64,000 nt of DNA from Marivita lacus (lineage in GTDB: Bacteria > Pseudomonadota > Alphaproteobacteria > Rhodobacterales > Rhodobacteraceae): NCBI RefSeq assembly GCF_014637725.1, contig NZ_BMFC01000001.1:2632-66631 (forward strand), read 5' to 3'. Below the pieces are notes generated by a model. It did not search any database. It was given only the letters and a program-made list of their open reading frames with translations, and was not told the origin of the DNA. The first letter of the stretch is position 1; each line of letters begins with the position of its first letter. The translations under genes were made by a program, and so were the position numbers. Below, one piece after another: positions 42,858 to 51,910 of this stretch.

Positions 42858-44021
42858 GTGGTCGGTACGCGCAAGACGCTCTTCTGGCTGGCGCTCAGGA
42901 CCGGTGTCCTGACCGTTCTGACACTTGGCTTCTACCGCTTCTGGATGCGGACACGGCTGCGGCGCTGGTACTGGTCGGCGATCCGTCCCGGTGGGCATCC
43001 TCTCGAATACGTGGGCGATCCGATTGAAAAACTGCTGGGCTTCCTGTTCGCAGTGGTCGTGCTGGCCTTCTACATCGGGATCGTGAACCTGATCCTGATG
43101 TTCGCCAGCTTCTCGCTGTTTCAGGACAATTTTGCGGCCTATGCCACAAGCCTCGTCGGGGTGATCCCGCTCTGGTTCTATGCCCAGTACCGCGCGCGGC
43201 GCTACGTTCTTGCGCGCACCCGGTGGCGCGGCCTGCGTTTCGGCCTCGAGCCGGGGGCATGGGGCTACGCGTGGCGCGCCATGACGCATTGGGCGGTGAC
43301 GATCCTCAGCCTTGGGCTGCTCTTGCCGCGCATGACGTTCTGGCTTGAGAAATACAAGGCTGACCGAACCTTTTTCGGCACCGCCCGTATGGCGCAAGGC
43401 GGCACGTGGACGATGCTTTATCCCGCGATGAAACCCATGTTCCTGGCCCTTGCGGTCGCTTTGGCGGGTGGTGCCGCGATCCTGTCCGACAACATCGCCG
43501 TTGGCTCCGGAATTTGCATCTTTTCCGGTTTTATCGGGCTTTACGGGCTGGTCTATTACCGTGTCGACACCTTGCGGCGGCTGACCGAGGCGAAGACGAT
43601 CAACGGCGTGGGCTTCACCCTGTCGCCCAACGCGTTCCGTGTGCTGATGATCTACGTCCTGGGCTCGCTGCTGGCTGCGGCTGCCGTGTTCTTTCCGCTC
43701 GTCCTTTTGGGCATTCTGATGCTGCTGATCCAATCCGGCGACATGCTGACGGACATGGGCCTTGAGGACATGATCGCGCCGATTGCGGGGATGGGCCGAT
43801 ATGCCATCATCACGGCCAGCGTCATGATCTATTTCACCATCTTCCTGCTGTGGTCGGCGCTGACCAACGTGTTCATCACCCTGCCCGTGATCCGTCACTA
43901 TTTCTCGTCTTTGACCCTCTCGCCAGCCTCTGCCGCCAACAGCATCCGCCAACGCCCGCGCGATGAATTCGAAGAGGCTGAAGGGTTCGCCGATGCGCTG
44001 GATGTGGGGGCGTCGCTATGA
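42858..44021 (+). CDS. DUF898 (YjgN-like) membrane protein
   Basis: About 387 residues with repeated hydrophobic segments, starting TRKTLFWLALRTGVLTVLTLGFYRFWMRTRLRRWYWSAI, the conserved DUF898 motif that recurs in the protein (LTLGFYRFW, later TILSLGLLLPRMTFW). Inner membrane, function unknown. The start is uncertain: GTG at 42858 is the only in-frame initiator before the motif and has no good ribosome site. The downstream M48 peptidase overlaps by ATGA, so the two are translationally coupled and probably act together. Confidence 0.8.
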   Translation: MVGTRKTLFWLALRTGVLTVLTLGFYRFWMRTRLRRWYWSAIRPGGHPLEYVGDPIEKLLGFLFAVVVLAFYIGIVNLILMFASFSLFQDNFAAYATSLVGVIPLWFYAQYRARRYVLARTRWRGLRFGLEPGAWGYAWRAMTHWAVTILSLGLLLPRMTFWLEKYKADRTFFGTARMAQGGTWTMLYPAMKPMFLALAVALAGGAAILSDNIAVGSGICIFSGFIGLYGLVYYRVDTLRRLTEAKTINGVGFTLSPNAFRVLMIYVLGSLLAAAAVFFPLVLLGILMLLIQSGDMLTDMGLEDMIAPIAGMGRYAIITASVMIYFTIFLLWSALTNVFITLPVIRHYFSSLTLSPASAANSIRQRPRDEFEEAEGFADALDVGASL

Positions 44022-45139
44022 CCGTCTTGCGCGTGGGTCGCAGCCCGGAACCGTTCTCGGCCACCGGAACCTATTTCGACGGTATCGCTGCTGCGGCGAC
44101 ACAAGTCGCGGTGACGGTGGATGAAGACGCACAGGCGCTGGTCGGACTGACCGACAGCGGCGTCCGCATAACATGGCCGCTGACAGACATCCGCGAAGTG
44201 CCGGATCAGGCGGGCGGCGATCAGATGCTGCTGCAACTCTCGAATGATCCGGTTCAGCGCATCCTTTTGAACGATCACAGCCTCACGCCCCGCCTGCCCA
44301 ACCGCTCCAAGCGCCCCAAGGTCACCAAGCGCGGACCCTTGATCGGCTGGGCCTTGGCTGCCATCACCTCGGTGGCGCTGATCATCTTCGTGCTTGTGCC
44401 CACCATGGCCAACCAATTGGCGCGCTTCATCCCACCCGAAGGCGAACGCGCCTTGGGCGAGGTGACGTTCAACCAGATCCGCAGCGCGCTGGATCAGACC
44501 GGGCTGAACCCCGTGCCGGTCTGCGACAACCCCGAGGGGATGGCTGCACTGTCCAAGATGGAGGCGCGGCTGCAGGCTGCTTTGCCTGAAGAGCAGATCC
44601 TGACTGTGTCGGTGCTGGATCACGAGATGATCAACGCCTTCGCCCTGCCCGGCAACTACATCGTGTTCTTTCGCGGCCTGATCGAAAAGGCCGAGACCCC
44701 GGAAGAGGTGGCTGCGGTCTTTGCGCATGAAATCGGCCACGTGGTCAGCCGCGATCCGACACGCCATGCGCTGCGATCCGCAGGGTCTCTGGGTGTGCTG
44801 GGGCTGTTGTTCGGAGATTTCGCGGGAGGCGCCGCCGTGCTGCTGCTGGCAGAGCGTCTGATCGAGGCGCAATACAGCCAGGAGGCGGAAGCGGATGCCG
44901 ATGTATTCGCCCATGCCGTCATGCTGGACGCCCAAATCGCGCCTTCCGCCCTTGCCACGATGTTCGAGCGTTTTCTTGCGCTTGGCGGCGATGCCAGCCC
45001 CATTGTTTCACATTTCCTGAGCCACCCCACCCTTGGCGACCGGATTCAGGCCGCGCGCGATGCGACACCAGCCGGGTTCGACGCGGTGCCGCTGCTCACG
45101 GCACAGGAATGGCGCGCGCTGCAGAATATCTGCGATTGA
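44018..45139 (+). CDS. M48-family membrane metallopeptidase
   Basis: 373 residues. The N-terminal part (1-105) is a small soluble domain, one membrane helix is at about 108-128 (IGWALAAITSVALIIFVLV), and the peptidase domain follows with zinc motif HEIGH at 237-241 and a distal Glu ligand in YSQEAEADADVF. The family includes HtpX and YggG-like proteases that degrade misfolded proteins at the membrane. The ATGA overlap with DUF898 suggests a complex or shared substrate. A small hairpin (45162-45181) follows the stop. Confidence 0.87.
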   Translation: MTVLRVGRSPEPFSATGTYFDGIAAAATQVAVTVDEDAQALVGLTDSGVRITWPLTDIREVPDQAGGDQMLLQLSNDPVQRILLNDHSLTPRLPNRSKRPKVTKRGPLIGWALAAITSVALIIFVLVPTMANQLARFIPPEGERALGEVTFNQIRSALDQTGLNPVPVCDNPEGMAALSKMEARLQAALPEEQILTVSVLDHEMINAFALPGNYIVFFRGLIEKAETPEEVAAVFAHEIGHVVSRDPTRHALRSAGSLGVLGLLFGDFAGGAAVLLLAERLIEAQYSQEAEADADVFAHAVMLDAQIAPSALATMFERFLALGGDASPIVSHFLSHPTLGDRIQAARDATPAGFDAVPLLTAQEWRALQNICD

Positions 45140-45161
45140 AGCCGCTTGCGCCCTCCGGAGC

Positions 45162-45181
45162 CGCGTTTACGGGAAAACGCG
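45162..45181 (+). terminator. Possible terminator after the M48 peptidase gene
   Basis: Arms CGCGTTT (45162-45168) and AAACGCG (45175-45181) form a 7-bp stem, 22 bases after the peptidase stop. There is no T run after it, so it is weak or rho-assisted. Confidence 0.35.
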
Positions 45182-45264
45182 ACGTCCAATGGCGCTAACG
45201 TGACGATTTTGCCCTGTTTCCGCTGTTCAGGGTTGGGTATCCCTTGCCCGGAAGAAACGTCAGA

Positions 45265-45284
45265 ATCGCGGATTTCCCCGCGAT
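45265..45284 (+). promoter_or_regulatory. Hairpin in the etfB leader
   Basis: Arms ATCGCGG (45265-45271) and CCGCGAT (45278-45284) enclose six bases and end seven bases before the ribosome site (GAGAGG) of etfB. It could stabilise the mRNA or tune translation. A CGCTAAC half-site resembling the one near pyk is at about 45190. Confidence 0.35.
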
Positions 45285-45305
45285 CCCAACGAGAGGAACA
45301 CGCCC

Positions 45306-46064
45306 ATGAAGGTCCTGGTACCTGTCAAACGCGTCATCGACTACAACGTGAAAGTTCGCGTCAAAGCGGATGGTTCCGGTGTCGATCTCGCCAACGTGAA
45401 GATGTCGATGAACCCGTTTGACGAGATTGCCGTCGAAGAGGCGATCCGTCTGAAAGAAGCAGGCAAGGCCGACGAGATCGTGGCCGTCAGCATCGGCGTC
45501 AAGCAAAGCCAGGAAACGCTGCGCACCGCCCTCGCGATGGGCGCGGACCGCGCGATCCTTGTGATTGCTGCTGATGACGTGCACACCGATATCGAACCTC
45601 TGGCCGTGGCGAAAATCCTTGCCGCCATCGTCAAGGAAGAAGAGCCGGGTCTCGTGCTCTGCGGCAAACAGGCCATCGACAACGACATGAACGCGACAGG
45701 CCAGATGCTGTCGGCGCTTCTGGGCTGGTCGCAGGCGATGTATGCAAACAACGTGGATATCGACGGCGATCATGCCGTTGTGACGCGCGAAGTGGATGGC
45801 GGCCTTCAGACCGTGAAGGTCAAGATGCCGACCATCATCTCGACTGACCTTCGCCTCAACGAGCCGCGCTACGCGTCGCTGCCGAACATCATGAAGGCCA
45901 AGAAAAAGCCCTTGGATGAAAAGACGGCCGCCGATTACGGTGTCGATGTCACACCGCGCCTTGCGATCGTGAAAACCTCCGAGCCCGCAGAGCGCGCGGC
46001 AGGCATCAAGGTGGGGTCGGTCGACGAACTGGTTGCGAAACTCAAAGAAGCAGGAGCTGTATAA
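45306..46064 (+). CDS. etfB: Electron transfer flavoprotein subunit beta
   Basis: 252 residues. It binds AMP and pairs with EtfA to take electrons from acyl-CoA and dimethylglycine/sarcosine-type dehydrogenases to ETF:quinone oxidoreductase. The N-terminus [25 protein letters not shown] and the signature [33 protein letters not shown] are typical. GAGAGGAACACGCCC precedes the ATG. The etfA start overlaps by one base (TAATG). The nearby mcd and DMGDH-like enzymes are natural electron donors. Confidence 0.97.
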   Translation: MKVLVPVKRVIDYNVKVRVKADGSGVDLANVKMSMNPFDEIAVEEAIRLKEAGKADEIVAVSIGVKQSQETLRTALAMGADRAILVIAADDVHTDIEPLAVAKILAAIVKEEEPGLVLCGKQAIDNDMNATGQMLSALLGWSQAMYANNVDIDGDHAVVTREVDGGLQTVKVKMPTIISTDLRLNEPRYASLPNIMKAKKKPLDEKTAADYGVDVTPRLAIVKTSEPAERAAGIKVGSVDELVAKLKEAGAV

Positions 46065-46993
46065 TGGCCGTTCTTCTGATTGCCGAGATTACCGATGGCG
46101 CGCTTTCGATGGACGCCACAGCCAAGACCGTGACCGCCGCCAAGGCGCTTGGGGATGTCGTGGTTCTGGCCGCCGGTGCCAGCGCCAAGGCCGCCGCTGA
46201 CCAAGCCGCGACCATCGACGGTGTGTCGAAGGTGCTGCTGGCCGAGGATGACCTTTACGGTCACCGCCTGGCCGAGCCTGTCTCGATCTTGATCGCGTCG
46301 ATTGCGGGCGACTACACCCACATCGTCGCCCCGGCGACCACAGACGCCAAGAACATCCTGCCCCGCGTGGCAGCCCTGCTTGACGTGATGATCCTGACCG
46401 ACGTGACAGCCGTGATCGATGCGGACACGTTCGAACGTCCGATCTACGCGGGCAACGCGATCCAGACAGTCAAATCCTCGGATGCGACCAAGGTGATCTC
46501 GTTCCGCACCTCGACCTTCGATGCGGCAGCGACCGGCGGTTCCGCCTCGGTCGAAGCGATTGCAGCCGCCGACAATCCGGGCCTGTCCGAATGGGTTGAA
46601 GACAAGGTTGCCGCAAGCGACCGTCCGGAACTGACCTCGGCAGGGATTGTGGTCTCTGGTGGCCGTGGCGTCGGGTCGGAAAGCGACTTCGCGATGATCG
46701 AGAAACTGGCAGACACGCTGGGCGCCGCAGTTGGCGCGTCGCGTGCCGCTGTGGATTCCGGTTTTGCGCCGAACGACTGGCAGGTCGGTCAGACCGGCAA
46801 GGTCGTGGCACCGGATCTCTATATCGCGGTCGGTATCTCGGGTGCGATCCAGCACCTTGCCGGCATGAAGGACAGCAAGATCATCGTCGCCATCAACAAG
46901 GACGAAGAAGCCCCGATCTTCCAGGTTGCGGATTACGGGCTTGTTGCGGACCTGTTCACAGCTGTGCCGGAACTCACCGAAAAGCTGGGCTGA
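46064..46993 (+). CDS. etfA: Electron transfer flavoprotein subunit alpha
   Basis: 309 residues with the FAD-binding C-terminal signature [45 protein letters not shown]. It carries the FAD of the ETF dimer. The start overlaps the etfB stop. A strong terminator follows the gene (47017-47048). Confidence 0.97.
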   Translation: MAVLLIAEITDGALSMDATAKTVTAAKALGDVVVLAAGASAKAAADQAATIDGVSKVLLAEDDLYGHRLAEPVSILIASIAGDYTHIVAPATTDAKNILPRVAALLDVMILTDVTAVIDADTFERPIYAGNAIQTVKSSDATKVISFRTSTFDAAATGGSASVEAIAAADNPGLSEWVEDKVAASDRPELTSAGIVVSGGRGVGSESDFAMIEKLADTLGAAVGASRAAVDSGFAPNDWQVGQTGKVVAPDLYIAVGISGAIQHLAGMKDSKIIVAINKDEEAPIFQVADYGLVADLFTAVPELTEKLG

Positions 46994-47016
46994 CCCAACC
47001 TGCAATCTTGATACAG

Positions 47017-47048
47017 ACGGCGCGCTTTTGCCAAGCGCGCCGTTTTTT
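47017..47048 (+). terminator. Rho-independent terminator of etfBA
   Basis: Perfect 11-bp stem ACGGCGCGCTT / AAGCGCGCCGT around TTGCC, followed by TTTTT. It begins 24 bases after the etfA stop and overlaps the 3' end of the convergent DUF6473 gene by two bases. Confidence 0.93.
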
Positions 47049-47865
47049 AGTGCAGCACCGGAATGATCGCCCGCGCGACGGCCTCGGCAACGTGATGATG
47101 CGCTGTCGGACCAGGCAGACAGGCCGCGCGAGACGTCTCCAGCGGGGGCACATCCAGGAACTCATCCTCGGCACGCCACTTGGTCGGCACAACTTCGATC
47201 AACCCTCGGACATGCGGCGCAAGCGCCTCGACCATGCCGCGCGTCAGGAACAGCTCGCTCCCGGTCACGCCAACGGCATCTTCGGGCAACGCCTGCGGCG
47301 CGAACCACAGCAGAAACACCTCGCCATTCATTTGCGCAATCATCGACCGCATCCGCGCCTGCCATGCGTCTTTCACCTCTTGCGCCACCATGTCGAACCG
47401 GTCCGGGCAGATGGCGTGCAAGCGCCCCAGCAGATGCCGGGTAAAATGGACTTCGGTAAAATCCATCTCGGGATAGAGCGATTTCAACGGCGGAGACGCC
47501 TTGAGGAAACGGTCATTCCGGCGCGGATGGGTCGCGTAAAACCGGTTCGACATGTTGTGCACGCCGGTCACCTGGATCACGGCAACCCGCGCTTGCGCCG
47601 CCGTGGCAAGCGCACCGGGATCGTTCAAATAGGCGTCAATACCTGCGTTTTCGACACCCAGATTGACAACCGTGCTGCCGACACGCGCCTCGAGCTGCTG
47701 TGACCAGGGATGCGCCACGTAACGCCCGTAGACGCCACAGCCCCCAAGACAGGCCACATAGGGCGACCGCAACGCCCGCCGCGGCCCCCGAAACCACAAA
47801 CGCGATCCACCATAGCGACACGGCGCATAATCAATACCTTGATTGCGCGTGGACGAAATATCCAT
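47047..47865 (-). CDS. DUF6473 family protein
   Basis: 272 residues, recognised by RYGGSRLWFRGPRRALRSPYVACLGGCGVYGRYVAHPW and VENAGIDAYLNDP, the DUF6473 pattern. The GG(C/S)xxYG motif and the later FLLWFAP and HxxV segments recall SGNH-type hydrolase or sulfotransferase-like folds, but no function is known. The start is ATG at 47865 with AAGGG upstream. It is convergent with etfA and divergent from the 3-hydroxybutyryl-CoA dehydrogenase gene. Confidence 0.8.
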   Translation of the reverse strand: MDISSTRNQGIDYAPCRYGGSRLWFRGPRRALRSPYVACLGGCGVYGRYVAHPWSQQLEARVGSTVVNLGVENAGIDAYLNDPGALATAAQARVAVIQVTGVHNMSNRFYATHPRRNDRFLKASPPLKSLYPEMDFTEVHFTRHLLGRLHAICPDRFDMVAQEVKDAWQARMRSMIAQMNGEVFLLWFAPQALPEDAVGVTGSELFLTRGMVEALAPHVRGLIEVVPTKWRAEDEFLDVPPLETSRAACLPGPTAHHHVAEAVARAIIPVLH

Positions 47866-48014
47866 ACACCACACCCTTTTCTTCACCCGGTGATGAAACT
47901 GGCGCGATTCGGTTCCCAAAACGCTAAAGCTAAAAATCGACGGATCACCCCGATCCGCCTTGCAGCCCACTCCCCCACAAGTCATTGTTGCGGCGAAACG
48001 GACGGAGCATTCGC

Positions 48015-48890
48015 ATGACGGTCAATTCAATCGGCGTGGTCGGGGCTGGCCAGATGGGCAACGGGATCGCCCATGTGATGGCCTTGGCAGGCTATGATGT
48101 TGTCCTGAATGATATCAGCAAAGATGCCCTTGACCGCGCGACCGACCTGATCGGACGCAACATGGACCGCCAGGTCAGTCGCGAAAAGATCACGCAGGAC
48201 GAACGGGATCAGGCGATGGGGCGCATCGTTACCACGCAGGATCTGCCGCATGTCGCAGGAACCGACCTGATCATCGAAGCCGCGACAGAACAGGAAACGA
48301 TCAAGCAAAAGATCTTCGACAGCCTGCTCCCGCATCTGGCCGAACACACGATCCTGACATCGAACACCTCGTCGATTTCGATCACACGATTGGCGAGCCG
48401 CACGGATCGTCCGGAAAAATTCATGGGCTTCCACTTCATGAACCCGGTTCCGGTGATGCAACTGGTCGAACTGATCCGCGGCATCGCCACGGACAAGCAA
48501 ACCTACGAAACCTGCCTGGGTGTTGTCGAAAAACTTGGCAAGACAGCCGCCTCGGCCGAGGATTTCCCCGCTTTCATCGTCAACCGCATCCTGATGCCGA
48601 TGATCAACGAGGCGGTCTATACGCTCTACGAGGGCGTCGGCAACGTGAACTCGATCGACCAGTCGATGAAGCTGGGCGCGAACCATCCGATGGGGCCACT
48701 TGAACTGGCCGATTTCATCGGTCTCGACACCTGCCTTGCGATCATGAACGTGCTGCATGACGGGCTGGCCGACACGAAATACCGCCCCTGCCCTTTGCTG
48801 ACGAAATATGTCGAGGCGGGCTGGCTTGGTCGCAAGACGCAACGCGGCTTCTATGATTATCGCGGCGACGTGCCGGTCCCGACGCGTTAG
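48015..48890 (+). CDS. hbd: 3-hydroxybutyryl-CoA dehydrogenase
   Basis: 291 residues. NAD(P)-dependent oxidation of 3-hydroxybutyryl-CoA to acetoacetyl-CoA. The nucleotide site is IGVVGAGQMGNGIAHVMALAGYDV, the catalytic His and Glu lie in FMGFHFMNPVPVMQLVELI, and the C-terminal dimer domain has PMGPLELADFIGLD. The GGAG upstream supports the ATG at 48015. It takes part in butyrate/PHB turnover or in the ethylmalonyl-CoA pathway. It overlaps the convergent acyltransferase gene by four bases. Confidence 0.95.
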   Translation: MTVNSIGVVGAGQMGNGIAHVMALAGYDVVLNDISKDALDRATDLIGRNMDRQVSREKITQDERDQAMGRIVTTQDLPHVAGTDLIIEAATEQETIKQKIFDSLLPHLAEHTILTSNTSSISITRLASRTDRPEKFMGFHFMNPVPVMQLVELIRGIATDKQTYETCLGVVEKLGKTAASAEDFPAFIVNRILMPMINEAVYTLYEGVGNVNSIDQSMKLGANHPMGPLELADFIGLDTCLAIMNVLHDGLADTKYRPCPLLTKYVEAGWLGRKTQRGFYDYRGDVPVPTR

Positions 48891-49768
48891 GGCTTTTCGG
48901 CCAGGGACATCGTGATTCTGCGCAATTCCACCATGAATTCGCGACCGCGGCCGTTGAAGCTCTGAATCAGTTCGGGTGAAATCGGCTCACCGATAATCGG
49001 CTTTTGCGGCTTGCCGCAGGCGTGAATGACTTCATTGATCAGCAAGCCCTGGCGCAGGGTCGGCGAAAGCCTGTTCGCAATCTGATAATACCGCGAATTC
49101 TGGCCTGGAAAGTGAATGGGCACAACGGCCGCCCCAGAGCGCTGAATCAGATTGGCGGTGAACGGGTTCCAATTGCGCTCTATGGCAGGTCCGAAGAGGG
49201 TGTCACTGGACGCAACCACACCCGACGGGAACAGCGCGATCACGCCGCCCTCTTTCAAATGCCCCATCGCGCGGCTGCGCATCTCGAGGCTTTGCTCCCT
49301 CGCATCTTCCTCGTGTGGAAAAGGCACGGGAATCATGAAGTCTTCGACTTCGGTCACACCGGTGAGCAAAGACCGCGTCAGGATCTTGTAATCTGTCCGG
49401 ACGCGTCCGATCAGCTCGGCCAGAACCATCCCGTCGACCAGCCCGTGCGGGTGGTTTGCCACCACGATCACAGGACCGTCCTTGGGAATGCGCGCCAACT
49501 GTTCCACGGGCGTCTGAACCGCGATCTTCATCAAACCCAAAGCCTGTCCCCAGAACGCCTGCCCTTCGGCGGGACCCATCCGTTCGAACTTGCGCACCAG
49601 ACGCAGCAAAGGAATCTTGCCCGTCATCCATTCCAGTGTGCGGATGGTGTTGGCTTTCCAGGGATTGGTAAATGTGTTGGCGTAGCTCAGCTTGCGCTTG
49701 TCATATGGCACATCTCCGGGCGCCACAGGGCGCTGGTCCGTCGATGTGTGCTGGTAGCTATCAACCAT
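48887..49768 (-). CDS. Lysophospholipid acyltransferase family protein
   Basis: 293 residues. The catalytic HX4D motif is NHPHGLVDG (about residue 105), and GGVIALFPSGVV is the second acyltransferase block. It resembles hemolysin-type or PlsC-like acyltransferases that build phospholipids or ornithine lipids. It is probably a peripheral membrane protein. No lipid biosynthesis gene is adjacent. A small N-terminal segment before the motif (1-70) is charged. Confidence 0.82.
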   Translation of the reverse strand: MVDSYQHTSTDQRPVAPGDVPYDKRKLSYANTFTNPWKANTIRTLEWMTGKIPLLRLVRKFERMGPAEGQAFWGQALGLMKIAVQTPVEQLARIPKDGPVIVVANHPHGLVDGMVLAELIGRVRTDYKILTRSLLTGVTEVEDFMIPVPFPHEEDAREQSLEMRSRAMGHLKEGGVIALFPSGVVASSDTLFGPAIERNWNPFTANLIQRSGAAVVPIHFPGQNSRYYQIANRLSPTLRQGLLINEVIHACGKPQKPIIGEPISPELIQSFNGRGREFMVELRRITMSLAEKP

Positions 49769-49816
49769 ATGGCAGCGAGACGTCCTGTTTTCGGTTGGCG
49801 CGACTGACCCGGAAGA

Positions 49817-50095
49817 TCAGTTGCCTTCTCCAAAGCGGTCGGCCACCAAGGTTTCGATTGCGGTGACAAGGGCCTCGGCGTCCGGCCCGGAAGTAACTAC
49901 CTCAATAGAGGTTCCTTTGGACGCTGCCAACATCAAAAGCCCCATGATGCTGTCACCTGACGCGCTCATGCCATCTTTGCTGACTTCCGCGGTGGCATCA
50001 AAGCCTTCGACGACCTCGACAAGCTTTGCCGACGCCCGGGCGTGCAATCCCTTTTCATTAACGATTTTCAAAACGCGATGCGCCGTGGCGGACAT
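49817..50095 (-). CDS. ptsH: Phosphocarrier protein HPr
   Basis: 92 residues. The phosphorylated histidine is His18 in KGLHARAS, and Ser49 in GDSIMGLL is the site of HprK phosphorylation. With no sugar PTS permease in the cluster, this is the regulatory PTS of Alphaproteobacteria. It follows the PTS IIA gene by 28 bases and is the last gene of the chvI-chvG-hprK-rapZ-IIA-ptsH operon. Confidence 0.95.
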   Translation of the reverse strand: MSATAHRVLKIVNEKGLHARASAKLVEVVEGFDATAEVSKDGMSASGDSIMGLLMLAASKGTSIEVVTSGPDAEALVTAIETLVADRFGEGN

Positions 50096-50123
50096 GATGA
50101 CGGGCCTCCCTTAACCCTCGTGA

Positions 50124-50525
50124 TCAGGCGTTCTGATCCAGAGTAATGTCTTGGCTGTCAATGTATTTCCGACCAGCATCAAGTGCAGCCCGCACGGCTT
50201 CGGGCACGGTCTTGTCGCGGCTTTTCGCCAGCTTGATCAGCATCGGCAGATTTGCACCGTAGACGATCCTGCGGTTTTCCGGCTGACAGGCCCGGAGGCT
50301 CAGGTTCGAGGGTGAGCCGCCGAACATATCCGTCACGATGACAACACCCTTGCCGACATCCACCTCGTCAGCCAGCGCACAGATTTCGGATTGCTTGGCC
50401 TCCCGGTTGTGGTCCGCATTGATCGAAACCGCGGCCATGCCGGGTTGCTGACCGACGACATGCTCGACCGCAGACAGGTATTCGTGCGCCAAGCCACCAT
50501 GCGCCACGATCACGATCCCGATCAC
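50124..50525 (-). CDS. PTS mannose-family EIIA protein (regulatory)
   Basis: 133 residues. His9 in IGIVIVAHGGLAHEYL is the phosphorylated residue; FGGSPSNLSLRAC matches the mannose-type IIA fold. There is no IIB/IIC, so it is a signalling protein. It starts with GTG at 50525, overlapping the rapZ stop (GTGA). It receives phosphate from HPr and links carbon state to regulation. Confidence 0.92.
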   Translation of the reverse strand: MIGIVIVAHGGLAHEYLSAVEHVVGQQPGMAAVSINADHNREAKQSEICALADEVDVGKGVVIVTDMFGGSPSNLSLRACQPENRRIVYGANLPMLIKLAKSRDKTVPEAVRAALDAGRKYIDSQDITLDQNA

Positions 50526-51445
50526 TCTGTCGTCCCTCCAAGATCAGCCGACGCTGCGGTGACAGCGGGCACCATTCCGCGCCGCTCCAGTTCCTTGTGC
50601 CCAATTGACACTCGCCAGCCCTGTACTGCAAGGGTTCGTGCCACCTGTTCCGTCACGACAACCGAACGGTGTTGCCCCCCGGTACACCCGATCCCGATGG
50701 AAACATGCGTTTTCCCTTCTCGGTCCACCTCGGGCAGCAGAAATGCCAGCATATCGCTGATCTTGCCAAGGAAGGTCGACAAACGGCTGTCCGACGCCAC
50801 GAACTCCCGAACCTCGGCATCCAACCCGGTTTTTCCACGCAGATGCGCTTCCCAATGCGGATTGGACAGGAATCGGCAGTCAAACACCATATCCACACCA
50901 TGCGGAATCCCGCGCTTGTACGAAAAGGACTGCAGCGCCACCGACAGTTTCTGCGATGTTGCATCGGCAAACCACTGGTGCAACTCGGCCTTGAGATCAT
51001 GCGGCGACAGGTTTGACGTATCGATCAGGATATCCGCCCGGCTTTCGACAGGCCGTAGCAGCTCGATTTCGCGGGCGATGCCGATTTCGGGCGTTTCCGC
51101 CTGCGCCATCGGATGCCTGCGACGCGTTTCGGAATAGCGCCGCAACAGGATATCCGGTCGGCAATCGAGGTACAGCAGGGTGGCATTGCCCTCGGTCTCG
51201 CGCAGCAGGTCATCGTGCAACTCCAACAGCCGCGCCAGTGAGAAATCGCGGTTCCGCACGTCGATGCCAAGGGCCATCGGATGCGCCAGCGGCTCCCCTT
51301 CGAACAGCCGGGGGATCATGCGAAGGGGGATGTTGTCGATCGCCTCGAAGCCCAAATCTTCGAGAACGTTGATCGCGGTGCTCCTGCCCGCTCCCGAAGG
51401 ACCGGTCACCAGAACCACGCGCGTGGGGTTGGGCTGGGTCGCCAT
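50522..51445 (-). CDS. rapZ: RNase adaptor protein RapZ (YvcJ-like ATPase)
   Basis: 307 residues. The P-loop is GPSGAGRST at 15-23, so the usual Lys is Arg. The C-terminal domain has the conserved GIGCTGGQHRSV and CRFLSNPHW segments. In E. coli RapZ controls GlmZ small RNA decay; in Alphaproteobacteria its target is unclear and no GlmZ-like RNA was seen. The ATG at 51445 lies 16 bases after the hprK stop. Gene order hprK-rapZ-IIA-ptsH is typical of this class. Confidence 0.92.
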   Translation of the reverse strand: MATQPNPTRVVLVTGPSGAGRSTAINVLEDLGFEAIDNIPLRMIPRLFEGEPLAHPMALGIDVRNRDFSLARLLELHDDLLRETEGNATLLYLDCRPDILLRRYSETRRRHPMAQAETPEIGIAREIELLRPVESRADILIDTSNLSPHDLKAELHQWFADATSQKLSVALQSFSYKRGIPHGVDMVFDCRFLSNPHWEAHLRGKTGLDAEVREFVASDSRLSTFLGKISDMLAFLLPEVDREGKTHVSIGIGCTGGQHRSVVVTEQVARTLAVQGWRVSIGHKELERRGMVPAVTAASADLGGTTE

Positions 51446-51461
51446 GTCTGTGTTTCCGCGC

Positions 51462-51902
51462 TCAGGGCCGCAAATCGGCACGCCCTTTGCCATGTAGATA
51501 TTGCAGGACAGCCGCAGGGAAATGCCGCGTGTCTACATTGTGAAGCAATGGGAACGTTTGTGAAAGATAGGTGATGACGCGATGCGGCGGCAGCCGGTCG
51601 ATTTCCGTCTGATCCATGTCGACAACCAGCGCAAGGCCAGCGGGCGAGCGGTGATGCGCATGCAAAAGGCCCACGCCGCGCGCTTCGATCATGCCGCAGA
51701 GCGGGTCGGGGCATGTCAGCATCACATCCGTGCCTGACTTTGACAGAATCACCCGGTCATCAGCCACCAGTGTCGCGCCCCGCGCCATCATCTCCAGCGC
51801 GAGCGAGGATTTCCCACTGCCGGACGCGCCCGTGATCAGAACCGCGCGGTCACCGACGGCAACTGCCGTGGCATGAAGGACAAGCGTGTCGGTCGAGGCC
51901 AT
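51462..51902 (-). CDS. hprK: HPr kinase/phosphorylase, short alphaproteobacterial type
   Basis: 146 residues, only the catalytic domain, without the N-terminal half of Firmicute HprK (about 310 aa). Walker A is GASGSGKSS at 25-33, and ARGATLVADDRV follows. The HPrK signature segment CGMIEARGVGLL is in place. It phosphorylates HPr at the serine and may also remove it. It is located between chvG and rapZ, eight bases after chvG. Short forms like this are normal in Alphaproteobacteria. Confidence 0.92.
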   Translation of the reverse strand: MASTDTLVLHATAVAVGDRAVLITGASGSGKSSLALEMMARGATLVADDRVILSKSGTDVMLTCPDPLCGMIEARGVGLLHAHHRSPAGLALVVDMDQTEIDRLPPHRVITYLSQTFPLLHNVDTRHFPAAVLQYLHGKGRADLRP

Positions 51903-51910
51903 CGCGGAGC

